DNA of 64,000 nt from Phallusia mammillata (taxonomy: Eukaryota > Chordata > Ascidiacea > Phlebobranchia > Ascidiidae): positions 64,929 through 128,928 of the forward strand of contig QLIY01000184.1 of NCBI GenBank assembly GCA_003260075.1, given 5' to 3'. Shown one piece after another: positions 22,101 through 34,700 of the stretch. How positions within the stretch are numbered: position 1 is the stretch's first letter; each line of letters opens with the position of its first letter. The notes below the pieces were generated by a model that was not told the origin of the DNA, ran no database searches, and was given only the letters and a program-made list of their open reading frames with translations. The position numbers and the translations under genes were made by a program.

Positions 22101-23518
22101 ATCATCATCTGAACAACAAAAGTTAATTAACCAGATGTAAAACTATTAAAATTTTTAATGAAATCTTTTTTATTTAACTTTGATTTACTAAATGCTTTAC
22201 GGCAGTGGTTCTTAACCGGGGTTCGACGAAGGTCTTTTTGAAATATAATGCAAATACTCGTTTTTGGTCAAACTTTAGGGTCTATAGTCCCTAAAAAATG
22301 CCATTTCTATTTGCCAAATATCAAAACGCTGGAAGGTTATACTAAGGCAGGGGTGCACAACCTGCCGCCATACGGCTGCATGCCGCCGAGGTGTCGAGTT
22401 TGTGCGGTCGTGAACATGTTTATTAAAATATATGTACAGGAGGCCATGACGTAAATAAAAAAACTCTTTTGCTAAATATTTTGAATTTTAACCTGTTCTA
22501 AACAGTTTTTGTGGTACTAAAAAGAGTATTACCAGCCTAATAAACATACGCGCCAGACTCTTTGTACGCCTATTGTGTGCAAACAATGCGAAAAAAAACA
22601 GGTACCACAAGCATCACAATATAGATTATGACATCATAAACACTTAAGACTGATCTCCACGCTGTGTAGCTCAATCTGTGCACCAAGTTTGAAATTAATC
22701 AAGGCTTTTGGAGCGATATTAGATGGTATATATATATGATATAAACAAAGTATTCCAAAAAAAGAGCAGTGTTCGCGTTGTTCGCAAGCAGAAAAACAAC
22801 GAAATTTTGTTGGCAGCTATTACTTCTGCTTTTTCATGTTTGTGTACAGATGCTCAAAAAACAGTGTCTTATTTTGGTAAAAACTAAAAATTGCCGGAAT
22901 TAAAGCAATCCCGAAACAAGTTGCTTGTATAATGCTAGAATTTAACAAAATTACAAACAGTAACCGTTGCCACTACGTTTAAACAAAAACTAATTACGAA
23001 TCACCAACCAAAATGGGTTAAAAACCTAGGGTGTAACTTTGGGGTTCGACCAGAGGCTGAAGAATATCGTAGGGGTTCGGCCGTAACAAAAAGGTTAAGA
23101 ACCACTGCTTTACGGTAATCAACATTTGTAACATAATTTTAAGTTTTGCTATATGCCCTACCTTTTCAATTTCCCTTGGTTGCTTGAGAAAAGTATAGAC
23201 CCTTTCCCTTCTCTCAGTGTATCTTTCATTGTTTTCATCCATAAAGTACCCATGGGTAAGTTCTTGTGTGAAGTATTTACGAAATGAAATACCTGTAATT
23301 TTGAAGTACACTAAATGTTTTTGGAATATTTATTGATTATTGTTTTATTTTTTTAGAAAAGTATAATCAGGCAAATGTTTCTGCCCAACATTATGTACAA
23401 ATGGTCAAATGTAAAATGAATTAAAATAAGTAACTCTTCTTGGTATGTGCAAAAAAACAGTAACAATCAAATCAACCATATACGTACCAGTTTTTTTGTT
23501 CGCGCTCTTGATAGTCAT
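19162..23518 (-). CDS. TAPT1: TAPT1, transmembrane anterior posterior transformation protein 1 homologue
   Basis: Eleven minus-strand exons in phase, about 550 aa (human about 570): 23488-23518, 23162-23292, 21987-22108, 21758-21959, 21518-21653, 21208-21362, 20994-21144, 20688-20869, 20237-20313, 19599-19883 and 19162-19342. Diagnostic stretches: ENNERYTERRERVYTF, FLYVFTFLPLRILFALIRLL, LMKLYIIYNMLEV, VADRLFSSFGQDILDALF, TTLNVAFNSHNKVLLTIMM, ANNFVEIKGTVFKKFDKNN, RRLGFIPLPLAVL. It is a multi-pass ER/Golgi membrane protein that in vertebrates is needed for axial skeletal patterning and for primary cilia. The tail after the last helix is divergent and ends with a basic cluster (PPRKKRKSEG) and an acidic exon. 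The start MTIKSANKKTG is short compared with human; the ATG is at 23516-23518. The intron at 22109-23161 holds a 905-bp hAT-like element. Confidence 0.95.
22203..23107. mobile_element. hAT-like non-autonomous element in TAPT1 intron, perfect target-site duplication
   Basis: 905 bp bounded by CAGTGGTTCTTAACC and its exact inverted copy GGTTAAGAACCACTG, with the 8-bp duplication CTTTACGG on both sides (22195-22202 and 23108-23115). No long transposase frame. A motif CAGGGGTGCACAACCTGCCG at 22348 looks like one end of a second, nested element whose other end I could not find. Confidence 0.93.
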
Positions 23519-24232
23519 TTTGGATTGGTTCAGTTTATTGCAACGTCGAAGTGTTTCACGTTTGTTTCTCTTACCTTTACAGTGAAAACCAGCATGGAGT
23601 CATAACAACTAATCTTTAAACAAAACAACAAGAAACTTTTCCATTCGCTCAAAAACAAACTTGTTTCTGTGCATGTTGTTGATATTGTTTCATCAAAGTT
23701 AAAACACAACGGTTCAAACAGTGCTGCATGGCACCGATTGATGTCACAAACTTAGGTATGCATTTTAAACTGTTGTGTTTAAAAATAACAAAGGATTTAA
23801 ATAAAGATAAATAAAATACATCTAATATTCCTAATATGTTTTTAATGCGGATTTAAACAAACCGGATAAAAAAATATAAATACTGAATACGTGACGCAAC
23901 ACATTTTCCCACACGGGTATTTCCCTGTCATAAAAACTGGTACCAAGTTAAACCAAAGTCTTCAAATATTTTTTACTGATAGTTCTCTTTCAAAACACAG
24001 CGTTTAATGAAGTTTAATAAAATTGCACTAAAAAACAACGTAATTTAATGCAATTAAAATTATTAAGCATAATGAGTTGGTTACCTGCATCAACCCTTAA
24101 AATCTGTTTAACATTAATTTATGTTTATCACGAGCTCGTTTACGTTATAATGTAAAATTCATTATTAGCTTAAATTACACATTGTTAACTCTCTTCTGTT
24201 CCAGTTGCATGGATAAGTTTGGTTAGTTTAAA
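23519..24232. promoter_or_regulatory. Divergent intergenic region, TAPT1 (-) and ZU5-UPA gene (+)
   Basis: 714 bp between two outward-facing start codons; both promoters should lie here. The sequence is very AT-rich with no clear TATA-box position. One upstream ATG at 24209 opens a five-codon frame (MDKFG, stop) just before the ZU5-gene start, which could dampen translation. Confidence 0.45.
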
Positions 24233-26006
24233 ATGTACATGATGGTGACTTCTGTCAACTCTTGTATTATACCCTCAAGTCAATGGTGTATAATATCTTT
24301 CATCTTTGTCCTTTTCTGCATTATAGTTGCTCTTTTAAAGAAAGGTGTACAAAGGTACATGTCTATTAGACTTATTTTTTTGTTTCTGTGTTTAAACATT
24401 AAATACTGTAGTTGACAAATCTAAATGCTTTTGTTTTGGCGATGATAAACTGATGTATGTGTTTTTTAGGCTGCAAGAGAACAGAGAAGAGCATCCCAAC
24501 ATAGCTAAAACTGTAAGCAGCAGGGTTTTTACTAAAATCATTGCTGACCTATGCTATATCAATTTAAGTTCTTATAGCCAAATACAAAGTCCAATACTTT
24601 ATTAGTATAAGTAGTGTAGATCCTAATAACATTATTGTCTTGGAAAGCAAATATACACAAACACAAGACATTTAAAAACGTAGCTTTAAAAATGCAAAAC
24701 ATCTTGACTTGGTTTTTGCCCACAAACACTGTTATCATGCTGGCATCATTTGAACACTGTATTATAATCCTCACACAAATTTTGTTGCTTGTGAAATAAT
24801 TTGTTTTGTTTTCTATAAATATTTCTGATTTAACCACCTGAGATATAATTATTACCCAAATAACATACCACCTATTTACTCAGTATTGTTTTTTAAGGAA
24901 CAAGTTCGTGCGTCCAGACAATCACAAAAAAAGTCACGAAAGGAAATAAAAAGTACTCCTAAACTAAAACATGAACAGCAGACTTTGCAGGTTTATTCTA
25001 AATCTGGTACTATTTTTCATGACATATTCTGTGAGTGCCAACATTTGATAAACATCTATGTTACTCAGATTCCCACCTAAAAAAGGGGAAAAGGCACCGA
25101 AAAAGAAAGAAGCACCTGTTGTTTAAAGAAGATCATAACTGTAAGTACATGATTTTCAGACTTTTTTACATAGACTATCATTATTTCAAAAATATTCATA
25201 ATGTAAACAACTAATCAGCATTTTGACCATTGTACTTTTGACGAAGTTATACTTGTGAGAGGAAGAAGTTACAATGAAGATGAGCATGGACTTGAATGGA
25301 CTCAGGTAAGAAAAGCTCAAAAAGCTTAAATTTTGATCACTGTAATTTTAAACAAATGAATGTAGGTAACATCAAAAAAACACAAGCTTAAAACCAGCTC
25401 AAAATCACCTGATGACTTGAAGGATTTAAAAAAGTTACCCCAAACTGCAAAGGTAAAACTTTATTTTTTACAATGTCACCAAAGATTTCTTTTTTTGAAA
25501 GAAGCACAATTTGTGCTAGTTGTCTTCATTGGTGTAGTATAAAATGGTTAAAACAAAAGTATACACTTCAGAATTTAGTTATATGGTGTAAAAAATGTGA
25601 CATTGTTTGTTAAAAGTAATGTGTTTAGTATTTTTATGTGATGGTCAGATCTTTCTGTAATTTACAAGATACAAACATCATTACCAATAGAAGCCTTTTG
25701 ATAATTATGGGTCCCCTTCCCTGAAGGGGACACATATTGATTTTAGGGGGGGGGGGGGATTGCCAGTTTGACCATATCAGTAATTATGGGTCCCCTTCCC
25801 TGAAGGGGACACATATTGATTTTACTCAAATAGTTTTTGTTATTTTCTTTTTTTTCTTTTAATTTTTTTCTTACCAAAGTTTGTCCGACTCGTTTTTCCT
25901 TCAAATGTTTGATGGATTTGGGGGGGGGGGGATGGGTATTTTTCCCCCGAAGTTTGTCCGACTCGTTTGGCCATCAAATGTTTGATGGATGTGGCTGAAA
26001 CTTATA

Positions 26007-26046
<40 letters not shown>

Positions 26047-29000
26047 AGATAACCCTAGTATTTACCCCCGAGTTTGTAAACAATGTCAGAATTGGCTAAA
26101 ATTGGGATAGCTTGTAAAAGTATGTCATTTATAGGTGTCGATTGTTGCGTTCAACCCTGTAGCCCTAACATTTACCCCACAAGCCCCCAAAGTGTAAAAC
26201 GTATTTGTATGTTACTGGGCACCACAAAAGAAAGATTTCTGTGGCCCAATAGTGTTACAAGGGCAACCAGTTGTGTGTTACTTGTGTTTGTGGGTTGCTT
26301 GTTGGACGTTTTTNTGTTTATGACTTTGTGAGTAGCTTGGTGGACGTTTTTGCGTCATGGCAGTTAGACATCAGAAACATTAACGGTTGTTGTTGAAAAC
26401 ACATCTAGTGGTCGAAATTTTAAACTTTGGCAGATTATGCTGAAATTTTGCAGTACTATTGATTGAGTCATCGAGGTTTCATATTTTTTTAGTTTGTGTG
26501 TCGAACCCCATTAGTAACCCTACTAGCCCCCTAAAATGGGTCAGTTTTTTAAACAATATCAAAATTGGCTGAAATTTGGACAACTTGTAGAATTTACCAT
26601 TCATAGGAGCTAATTGTTGTGTTTAACCTTGTAGCCCCAATTTCACCCCAATAGCTTCCTAAAATGGGTGAGTTTATTAAAGAGTGTCGGAATTGGCTAA
26701 TATTTGGGTAGCATGTGGATTATGCTATTTATAGATTTCGATTGATGTGTTTTACCTTTTTACTCAACTAGTCCCCTAAGATAAGTGAATTTTTAAAAAA
26801 ATTCCCGCTTACATGAATTTTGCAAAGTTCATTGAACTTACTATTTTAAGTCCTCAAATGTTGTGTTTTGCCCTGTAGCACTACAATTTAACCAACAAAA
26901 TGAGTGACCCTTTTAACAATGTTCAAATTGAATGAAAATTGGTCAGCTTGTAGAATTTGCTATTCATAGGTGTCTTATTTTTGTCTACCCCATTATGCCA
27001 CTATTAATTCCTTCTTTCCCCCCAAAAAAGAGTGTTAAAAAACGTTAAATAGGACACACTTCAAACAATATTTGGGGTGAGTCTGATTTGTGTAGTTTGT
27101 ATTCTACATAGTGTTATTATTTAAGCCCAGTGCTGATCACTGTGTTTTGCCTTATAACACCCGACTATCCATGGTTATTTTTTGAAATGCATTATTTTCA
27201 ACTTTGCATCTGTGGGGACCCATGCGTTTCTGCCTGCAGAAACAACTAAGGTTATAAAAGACAGTGGCTAATATGGGACCCAATAAATAAATAAGCATAG
27301 AAAATATGTTAATGTTTTAAGATAGGTTGTAGTGTATGTGCAATGACAAAATGTGCTAAGCTACCCTTCTAGTTTTAAAATTAAAATTACCAAGGTGAAC
27401 AGGTAAATTTAACTACTATTCTGCCAACAGCTTTAGCCAACTCATGGATAAATTATTTGATGAATCTTTTAGCTCTGTGTCATATTGAATTTGCAGGAAA
27501 ATGTCCTTAAAAAAGTAATAAGAGGCAGTGCTAATGGATCTGTTACTAATTTGCTGGAAAATGAAAGTAAAATCGAAAAGGTTTGTTTATTGGTAACATT
27601 TACGATTTGGTTGTGCTGTTAAGTTAAAATCTCCCAGCTATGCATTGGTATGTAAATTTGATGTAACATAACAACATACATAGGATATTTTCAACCAGAA
27701 AGAGATACTAGGTTCCATATCAAAGTATGAATTTTGTGGATACAAAAGAACGACGAGGAAGAAAAATAATAAACTTTGTGTTGTGTTCTGCAGGTTACAA
27801 CACCAACTGTTTTAGAGCCACAAACCATTATGGATTCAAGGGGAAATTCAACTAAACATTGTGAGGAGAAACCAGGCAGTAAACAGACCCAGACAATGAA
27901 ACCCGATCTATTGACTTTGAATACAATTGTTGGCGTTGAATCTGGCTGGTTATCAAGGACAAGCTCGGGATACATATCAGATACAGAACTTTCTGCAAGA
28001 CAAGAAAACAGTTCGCCTTTACTGCAACTCAAAAAAAGGCAACACAAACCTAAACGTCCTTCAAGGATATTAGAAGGTCGTGTTGCAAATATTGACCACC
28101 ACGAAGTGCAGGATCAGCCAATAGAGAGGGTAATACCAGTTGGGGCTGTCACACACAGAGAGAAGGTTGATGCCAGTGGTGCAAATATTGACTTTCATAA
28201 CTGCAAAGTGAAAATTGGACGAGGTGCCCTGCCTGTTCCCACTACCATCTCAATAGACCGATGGAACAGACCTGAGGTCAGTGGCTGTTTGTTGCACTGT
28301 ATTACCAACATATAACTTTGCCATGCAACATGTTTACCAGTTTTCTTGTCGCGCTGTTAGTTATCACTCATGTGTAGGTGTCATAAATTGAAAAATATAT
28401 GTAGGTGCTTTGCGATGACGGCCTAATTATTACGCCCACTATACAATGTGAACCATCTGGATTGGTCTTCAAAGAACCTGTGCAATTTTCACTGCCCGTG
28501 AGCTACATGCCAAAGGAACAAGAAATTGAAGTCCAGGTCTGTCTGCTTGCTAACATAAGTTTTGGGAACTCATGTGACATGTACATTTTGATAATGTTTT
28601 AAGGTTGAAGTGAGTTTCGATAATGTGACGTGGGAAAAGCTGTGTGTTCGTCGCCTTTCCCCAGGAAGCAAGCGCGTCATAGAATTCCAAAGCGATCACT
28701 TCAGCAGGTGCAGTGCCGGATTAACCATTAGGCAAAGTAGGCACGTGCCTACAGGCCAGTCAAAAATCCAGGCCACTTTAAAATTAGTAGAAAGATTTGG
28801 CAACACGATAATTCTAATTATTTAGTTGGCAATCCTGATTTTCGGGCCACTTATAAAATGTGCCTACAGGCCAGCAGAACCTTAATCCGGCACTGAGCAG
28901 GTGGAGATTCTTGAAGTTAGAAATCGCTTTAAAAAGAGAATTATAAAAATAACTTCGTGCACAGATATCGAGCTCGTGCTTGCAACAGTGACGTTTCTCA

Positions 29001-30145
29001 GTTGCTGAAATACGTCACATCGGTCGGGTACGTCAAGCGTAACTGGTGGTGTTTGAACCCGGATCGGTATGACTTGGTGTGGTGCATTTGTGACGACGAT
29101 CCGGAACTAAACGATCGAGTTTTCAAAGAAATGCAAAATGACGAAAACTATTGCTACGACAGAATTATTGATCCTGAGACCTTTTGTGTGGAGTATGTAT
29201 GGCGCAAAAGTTGTTTAAAATGCCTTTGTATTGTAAAAGCGATTTTCATTTTTTAGAGGATGTTTGTCTAATCTAAACGTTACTTTAAACTGCAGGCTGA
29301 TTTTTTAGCCGTGTGCTAAGAAAAGCAAATAAATTTAACATAGTACCTTTTCCGTCCCGGCGTTCGGCAATTTTGTCCTATAACAAAAATGCTCATTTGC
29401 TATTTTTAGATCTGGTAATGAACTGATTTTGAAACTGAATTGTGGCCAACTTTCAATCACTCCGACAAGAGAAAGAATCGCCATAAAAGCAGACGACTGG
29501 CATCACCAAGTTAGTCGTAAATGCAAGTTTATTCTTCGCAAGCGAACTCTGGAAGAAGAACACAAGCATTACACTCTCAACTGTTTAATCACGGTTAAAT
29601 CTGCTGAAGGAAACAGAAAGACAAAGTTGGATGAATTTGCTACTTTAGAATGGAGTAAATATGTGCAATTGAAGAAAACCAGTTCAGTAGGGGTCATGGT
29701 TAACGAAATGAACATGAACGTTGCTAGTGAAGCAGCTGGCTTTAACATTGCACAAACTCAAACTTCTGTTTCTAGTGGAGAACCGCATTTTCGTGTAAAT
29801 CAACCAAGTGGCGAAACAACGCCGTTGACTGTTTCGTCTGCTTCGCCGTCAAATGAAAGTCAAGTGCAATCCCAATTCTTTGCTGCACGCACACCTAGTC
29901 AAATCGACCATATAGTACCAAACGGACTCTGTGACACGCCACCACGCAAAAGTCCTAAAAGAAACAAAACGACAAAAAAGAAGAAAAAAGCGGAACGTCA
30001 AGGTAAACAGCAAGACGACATGACGTCATCATCGTCATCATCACTACCGCTGGCTTCTGGTAGAAGGGGTGTCAAAAGTATTATTCCAAAGATTTTTCGA
30101 CGGAGTAAGGGGACACGGGAGTCAGATCAGCAAATACCCCAGTAA
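24233..30145 (+). CDS. Membrane-anchored ZU5-UPA domain protein
   Basis: Exons: 24233-24354, 24470-24512, 24898-25006, 25071-25140, 25247-25305, 25366-25452, 27497-27580, 27794-28276, 28405-28536, 28604-28707, 28965-29192, 29410-30145. The N-terminus has one strong membrane helix (WCIISFIFVLFCIIVALL) followed by a basic KK and a long Lys-rich region. ZU5 spans exons 8-10 (GANIDFHNCKVKIGRGALPV, then EPSGLVFKEPVQFSLP), ending at the typical DHFSRY. UPA follows in exons 11-12 (LVWCICDDDPELNDRVFKEM, YTLNCLITVKSAEG). ZU5-UPA pairs occur in UNC5, PIDD, ankyrin and SH3BP4/MACC1, where they form a closed signalling supramodule with a death domain. Here no death domain is visible: the tail is Ser/Thr-rich, then basic (KSPKRNKTTKKKKKAE). 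Exons 3-5 are the least certain. Exons 9-12 include a junction altered by a transposon. Confidence 0.78.
25700..26050. repeat. Short direct repeats interleaved with G tracts
   Basis: Intron of the ZU5-UPA gene. The block GGGTCCCCTTCCCTGAAGGG plus ACACATATTGATTTTA occurs twice (near 25708-25745 and 25788-25824) with thirteen Gs (25746-25758) directly after the first copy. A second block, AAGTTTGTCCGACTCGTTT up to TCAAATGTTTGATGGAT, also occurs twice (from about 25877 and 25949) with twelve Gs (25920-25931) between the copies, and is followed by thirty-seven Gs (26008-26044). Confidence 0.9.
26050..27010. repeat. Degenerate tandem repeat, period roughly 117-128 bp
   Basis: Intron of the ZU5-UPA gene. 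Recurrent segments are CTAAAATGGGTCAGT or close variants (26531, 26659, about 26776 and 26895), then AATTGGCTGAAATTTGG, then a block like CATTCATAGG and a block like TTGTAGCCCCAATTTCACCC. Copies are strongly diverged. A single N is present at 26314, an assembly ambiguity. Confidence 0.7.
28711..28895. mobile_element. hAT-like MITE inserted at the 5' splice site of a ZU5 exon
   Basis: 185 bp with ends CAGTGCCGGATTAACC and CTTAATCCGGCACTG and the perfect 8-bp duplication AGCAGGTG on both sides (28703-28710, 28896-28903). The duplicated 8-mer is exactly the exon end AGCAG plus the intron start GTG, so both copies can act as a donor. Using the upstream copy keeps the ZU5 to UPA join (DHFSR then Y); using the downstream copy would read into the element and meet a stop at about 28823. 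Confidence 0.93.
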
Positions 30146-31728
30146 AACAAGAAATATTTTTGTAAAACATCAAATGTGAAGATATAAACAGTTGTTCTCT
30201 TGATTTTGTTAACTTTTCGTATTGCTTATGGATGTTAATATGGGACAAAAGTTTCTGTTTTTGTGTGAAATTGATCTTGCATTTGACTGCTCATGCTCTT
30301 TCTCCTCATATGGATTTATTATTTCATGCTCCGCTGTAGCAAGTGAACTTTTAACTTGTTTGTATAGCTGAATAACGTTTTCAGAGCAAACAAACCATAC
30401 AAAGCTTATAGTTCCAACGCTTCCCTGCGCCTGTTTGACCAAGAAAAGAAGCCCATAGTTCGCTCTATTCAATTAGGTGTATGAAAGTACATTAAAATAT
30501 TACTTTGATCTTGCTTCGTTGTTTGTTTTGACCGTGTGTCCTTGTACATTTCTATGCAAGTTTTTTGTTTAACTCTTTGAAAGTTTTAAATATATTTCCC
30601 ACAATCACAGTGCCGCTGTTAGTTTCTGTGCCACTTAAAAGTGTCATTAAAGAAAACTTGAAACCAATTGTTTTGTTTTTCAGTCCGTTTTGTGTACATT
30701 TCAGTGCGCTTTGTTTCAATTGTTTTTTTCCTACCAAATCAACATATTAGCTTGCGTGATGCCGACGAATGGCAAAAACTTCGTTTTAAGAAAAGTTCAT
30801 TAAATATACGTCATATACCCTCCCAGTTAATTATCACTGTGATTATGATTGTTTTTACGTTGCGTTTTTTTTACTGTACGGCGCTGTACATATTCCGCTA
30901 AGTTCTGATTGTTCTTCACGTTTCCGCTGTGCAAACATGCCAACCGTGCTTTAACCTGTTGGTTGCTATTGTGGTGCTACTGATTTATACATAGCCAATC
31001 CAAAGCGGTGTGTACGATAATGTTCCATAAAATTTGAGTTATTAGCTTGTCTTATACTATTATGTAGAAAATAAAGTCAAAACAGTCTTTTTTGTATTGT
31101 CTTCACTGTTTTAAAGGTGGAGACGTACTCAACATTACTACAGACAGATTCGTCTTTATTGAACAGAACAGCGAAAAGAAAACGACAAAAAAATGTGCAG
31201 TAGAAAAGATAAATGTAAGGAAGCGGTAAAGTAAGCTCCAGCCCTTGCCCTCTGCGTTGATGCAACAAGTTAGAGGTGTGGGTGGATAAGCGCTGTACAT
31301 AATATAAACACACCTTGGCTTCTGCGTGGTGTAACAACAGTACGTTTAACTGTTAAAATACGCCACTTTTCATTGGGAACATAGGTGGTAAGGTGAAAGC
31401 AGGTTGCAAAGACAGTCATCAATATGGTGCTAGTTTTACAATCGAATGGTCCTCACCATAAAGGCATTAGCTTGAATCTATTTAAACACAACGATACATT
31501 GGAATGTTGCAATAAACGATATCACCAAACAAATTCGAAACCCGGCTAATATAGCCTTTTGAGACTGCAAGCTTGAATTAAACAACTTACTGTTTAAGCT
31601 TGAGTTAAACCTGTCTAATGCTGCTGTAGATATACATGAGCAATTGTGGTCAGCTCTAGCGCCACGCTGTGGTAAAGGTTTCACGGCGTATTGTCACACT
31701 TGGAGGCAGCAAAGTGTCAAGTTTGTGT
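30146..31728. other. Convergent intergenic region, no gene supported
   Basis: Between the 3' ends of the ZU5-UPA gene (+) and the GH9 gene (-). A possible polyadenylation signal AATAAA sits at about 31068 on the plus strand. The minus-strand frame 30209-30472 (starting MNRANYGLLFLVKQ) reads more protein-like than its surroundings and follows an AG, but I found no partner exon and do not call it. Confidence 0.45.
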
Positions 31729-34700
31729 TTATGCTCCACCACTTTTCACCTGGTTCGTGCTTCGGAGCTCGACCTGCTTGAGGCCAGCCACAAGCGATTG
31801 AAATCCGGCGTTGTAAGTTATCGAGACACCGTTGTAATACCAATCGCTTGCTGTATCTTCATACCTGAGTTGACAAAACCTTTTTTTATTCAATCATTAA
31901 CTTGAATTATTGTATAAAAACCATAAACAGCGTGTTTTATTTCTGGTTGATGCAGGATCCTAATTTAATTATGTCAGAGTTACGTACATTGTTTTATTAC
32001 ATTTGGCTAGACATTAATTCTACCTATTAAACACCAACACACAAAAAAACTTAAAAAACAACCGTCATGAAATTTTCAGCTTGTTTACTGACCTCCCGTA
32101 TTTGCTCGGTCCCGATACCAGTGCACCGTACAGCGTGTGTTCGTTGCGGGGCAGCGTCCTGTAGATGACGCTTCTTGAGCAGTATTTCGGGGCGGGCGGA
32201 CACGTGCTGCATGTACAGACAAGTAATTAGTCGCCAGTGTAAACTTACACACAAAGCACAAACTGAAGAAAACAACAACAACAACAGGGGACAACGCCTT
32301 TCCCGCAAGACATGACTTATTGCGTCCGATCAGTGATGTCAATAAACAGAAATTAAAGATCATCTATAAAAAAGTTAAGTAGTTTGCTTGGGGTGACAGA
32401 CAGATTGGACGTAAATGTGGTTCTTTGAAGGTCGTCGGTTTTACGTAAAGTCTTAAGGTTTATGATCAGACTTGTCGGATCAAAATCCGCAACATGCTTC
32501 ATCTGAGATGTTATAGCGTAGGCACCGAACACGACCGCCTTAGATGTCAAAGCTGACGGTTCAACCTTTTGGAATTCGATAAGCAATTTTGGTTTATATA
32601 AATTGTCGCTGCCAGGCATGCCTTAAATAGCTCTTCAGTAATCGTTTATTCAACGTCATGTTAATATCTCTCGCGTGGTGCATGACATAAAAGACCAAAA
32701 AACGGTGGATATCAGCAATTCCTAAACCAAAAAGGCTTGTGTGCACATAAGTAATTGTTTTATCATATATGATTTTGGTCAACGATTTTAAATACGATGT
32801 TTTTGATTTGGGTCAACGATGATTTGGTCAACGTTTCAAAACACCTCTTTGTAACAGAACACTAACCTTCCTCTATGGTGGGGCCTCGTGGGAGCATTGG
32901 GTCCAACCCCAACCACAAATCCAGTTCCACCTTCACCGAGAAGTATATTAAGTTGATCGCGAGCAAATACTACATAATCGTTCGCTTTCTCTTCCGTTGG
33001 AGCGAACTCCGATGCTTGAAGAGTTAAAAAGGCGACGTTTGCTTAAAAAAAGCAGAATAAATGTTAAATCCTAACTCATGTGACAGTGTTACTTGTCAAC
33101 TGAATGCAAAATTTATTTATAAAGTCTTTAAACATTGTATAGTCATCTTTCTAAATGATGTTGTTTGTATCCTATAGCAGCAAAAATGGTCTATATATAG
33201 CAGCAAAAACTGTTATGCACCTTCAACTGTTTAAAGAAAGCAATTGCAGAACGTGCAACAATAAAGCAAAACAATACCTGCGTGCATGTTTGGTCCCCGT
33301 ACGTTGAGCCAGACCAGGCCGTTTGGAAGCTTGTGGGCAGCAGAAGTAAGAAGCCAATTGACAAACGTCCACGTCGCCTGTTTGTAGACTTCTTTTTGTG
33401 TGATCTTTGCCAACATGGTCTGGAAAAATCACCAAGGTCAAAAAAACGAGGATTTTTGTTGACGGGAAACTTGCATCGAAAAATCATAAAAAATGTAAGC
33501 CAAACAGTTGTGAATTAGTTTACCGTAACGCCTTGAGTCTTGTCTTCCCAGTAAAACACCTCCTTTTCGCTGGAAGTCTTCGCCAATGAGCTTTCGTATA
33601 TTGTCTCCGCCTGCTGAAGGTAGCTCTCTTCTCCTGTTGCCTTGTACAGCCAAGTTGCCGCCCACGCCTGCATGCAAATACAAGTGTAAAACATGTGACC
33701 ATGTGCCACCAACGTTGAAAGCCTCGGTCGTCCCTCAGAACAAGCCACAAGTTTAGCACTTGCTCAACGCATGAAGAGCTCTCGAACTGTATTTAGTTAT
33801 AATACCTTCTGTTTTCGCATCGTCAATCAGAATGACATTCCTCGGTTTAGCAGCCGCGTGCAAGTCACCGCGTAAACAAGTAGACTTTCGAAGAGCGTGA
33901 TACGTAAAAATTTCAGTCTATCGTGAGCGTGCGGTGCCTGTAATAACGGGTCGGAGCGCTAAAGGTCAAGAGCAATTAGCCTGGAACGACCTTGGACCGT
34001 TGCCAAATACTGACGAAGCTTTGTTTTTCTGATTATTCTGGTCATAATTCGCATATGAATTGATTTTCCCCATGAGCGCAAAGATGTTTTTCGAACTTTT
34101 TAATCATTTTCTTTCAAACTCAATGTTTTACACGAGGGGTGGCCAAACTTTTTTACCAGAGGGCCAAATTTGCAACTGTCTTGCCACTGGAGGGCCGGAT
34201 TAAGTGAGATTTACGTAAAATTTGTCGTAACTGGTTGCCATCTTTATTAAAATATACATTATAGTAGCATAATTACAATAAATAACACCATCTTGTTTAC
34301 ACTTGTATTTAATAAAAGGTTTATGTATCAATGAGATAAACGCAACTGTTGCACTGCTTATTCACAGTGGTAAATATGGTGCTTGGAAAAAAAACAGGCA
34401 AGGTGTTTGGCGGGCCGTAGTTTGGCCACCACTGTTTTACACTATGTGACTGATGAGGTGTTTTTTGACACTCTCTTTTCTTGAGCTTAAAACGTGCAAA
34501 ACAAGGTTAATTGAACACGCGATTCACTTAAATATCGTCTGTAGATTTCGGCGGTTTATTTTAAATAAATGTAAAATTTCATGAACCAACATTTAAGTAT
34601 ATATGTGTGTGTAACCGCACTTGAATGTACGTCACTGAAATGTTTTTCGGTGCAGTGCAACCTACAACGCATGTTTACTGACATTTTTACCGCAGAAGAG

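Noticed and set aside
30209..30472. Minus-strand 87-codon frame (MNRANYGLLFLVKQ) as a small gene or last exon
   Set aside because: Composition is protein-like, but no domain, no partner exon and no conserved family could be recognised.
32353..32619. Minus-strand 88-codon frame in a GH9 intron as an extra GH9 exon
   Set aside because: It does not match GH9 and the flanking exons join in phase without it (HHRG then STCPP).
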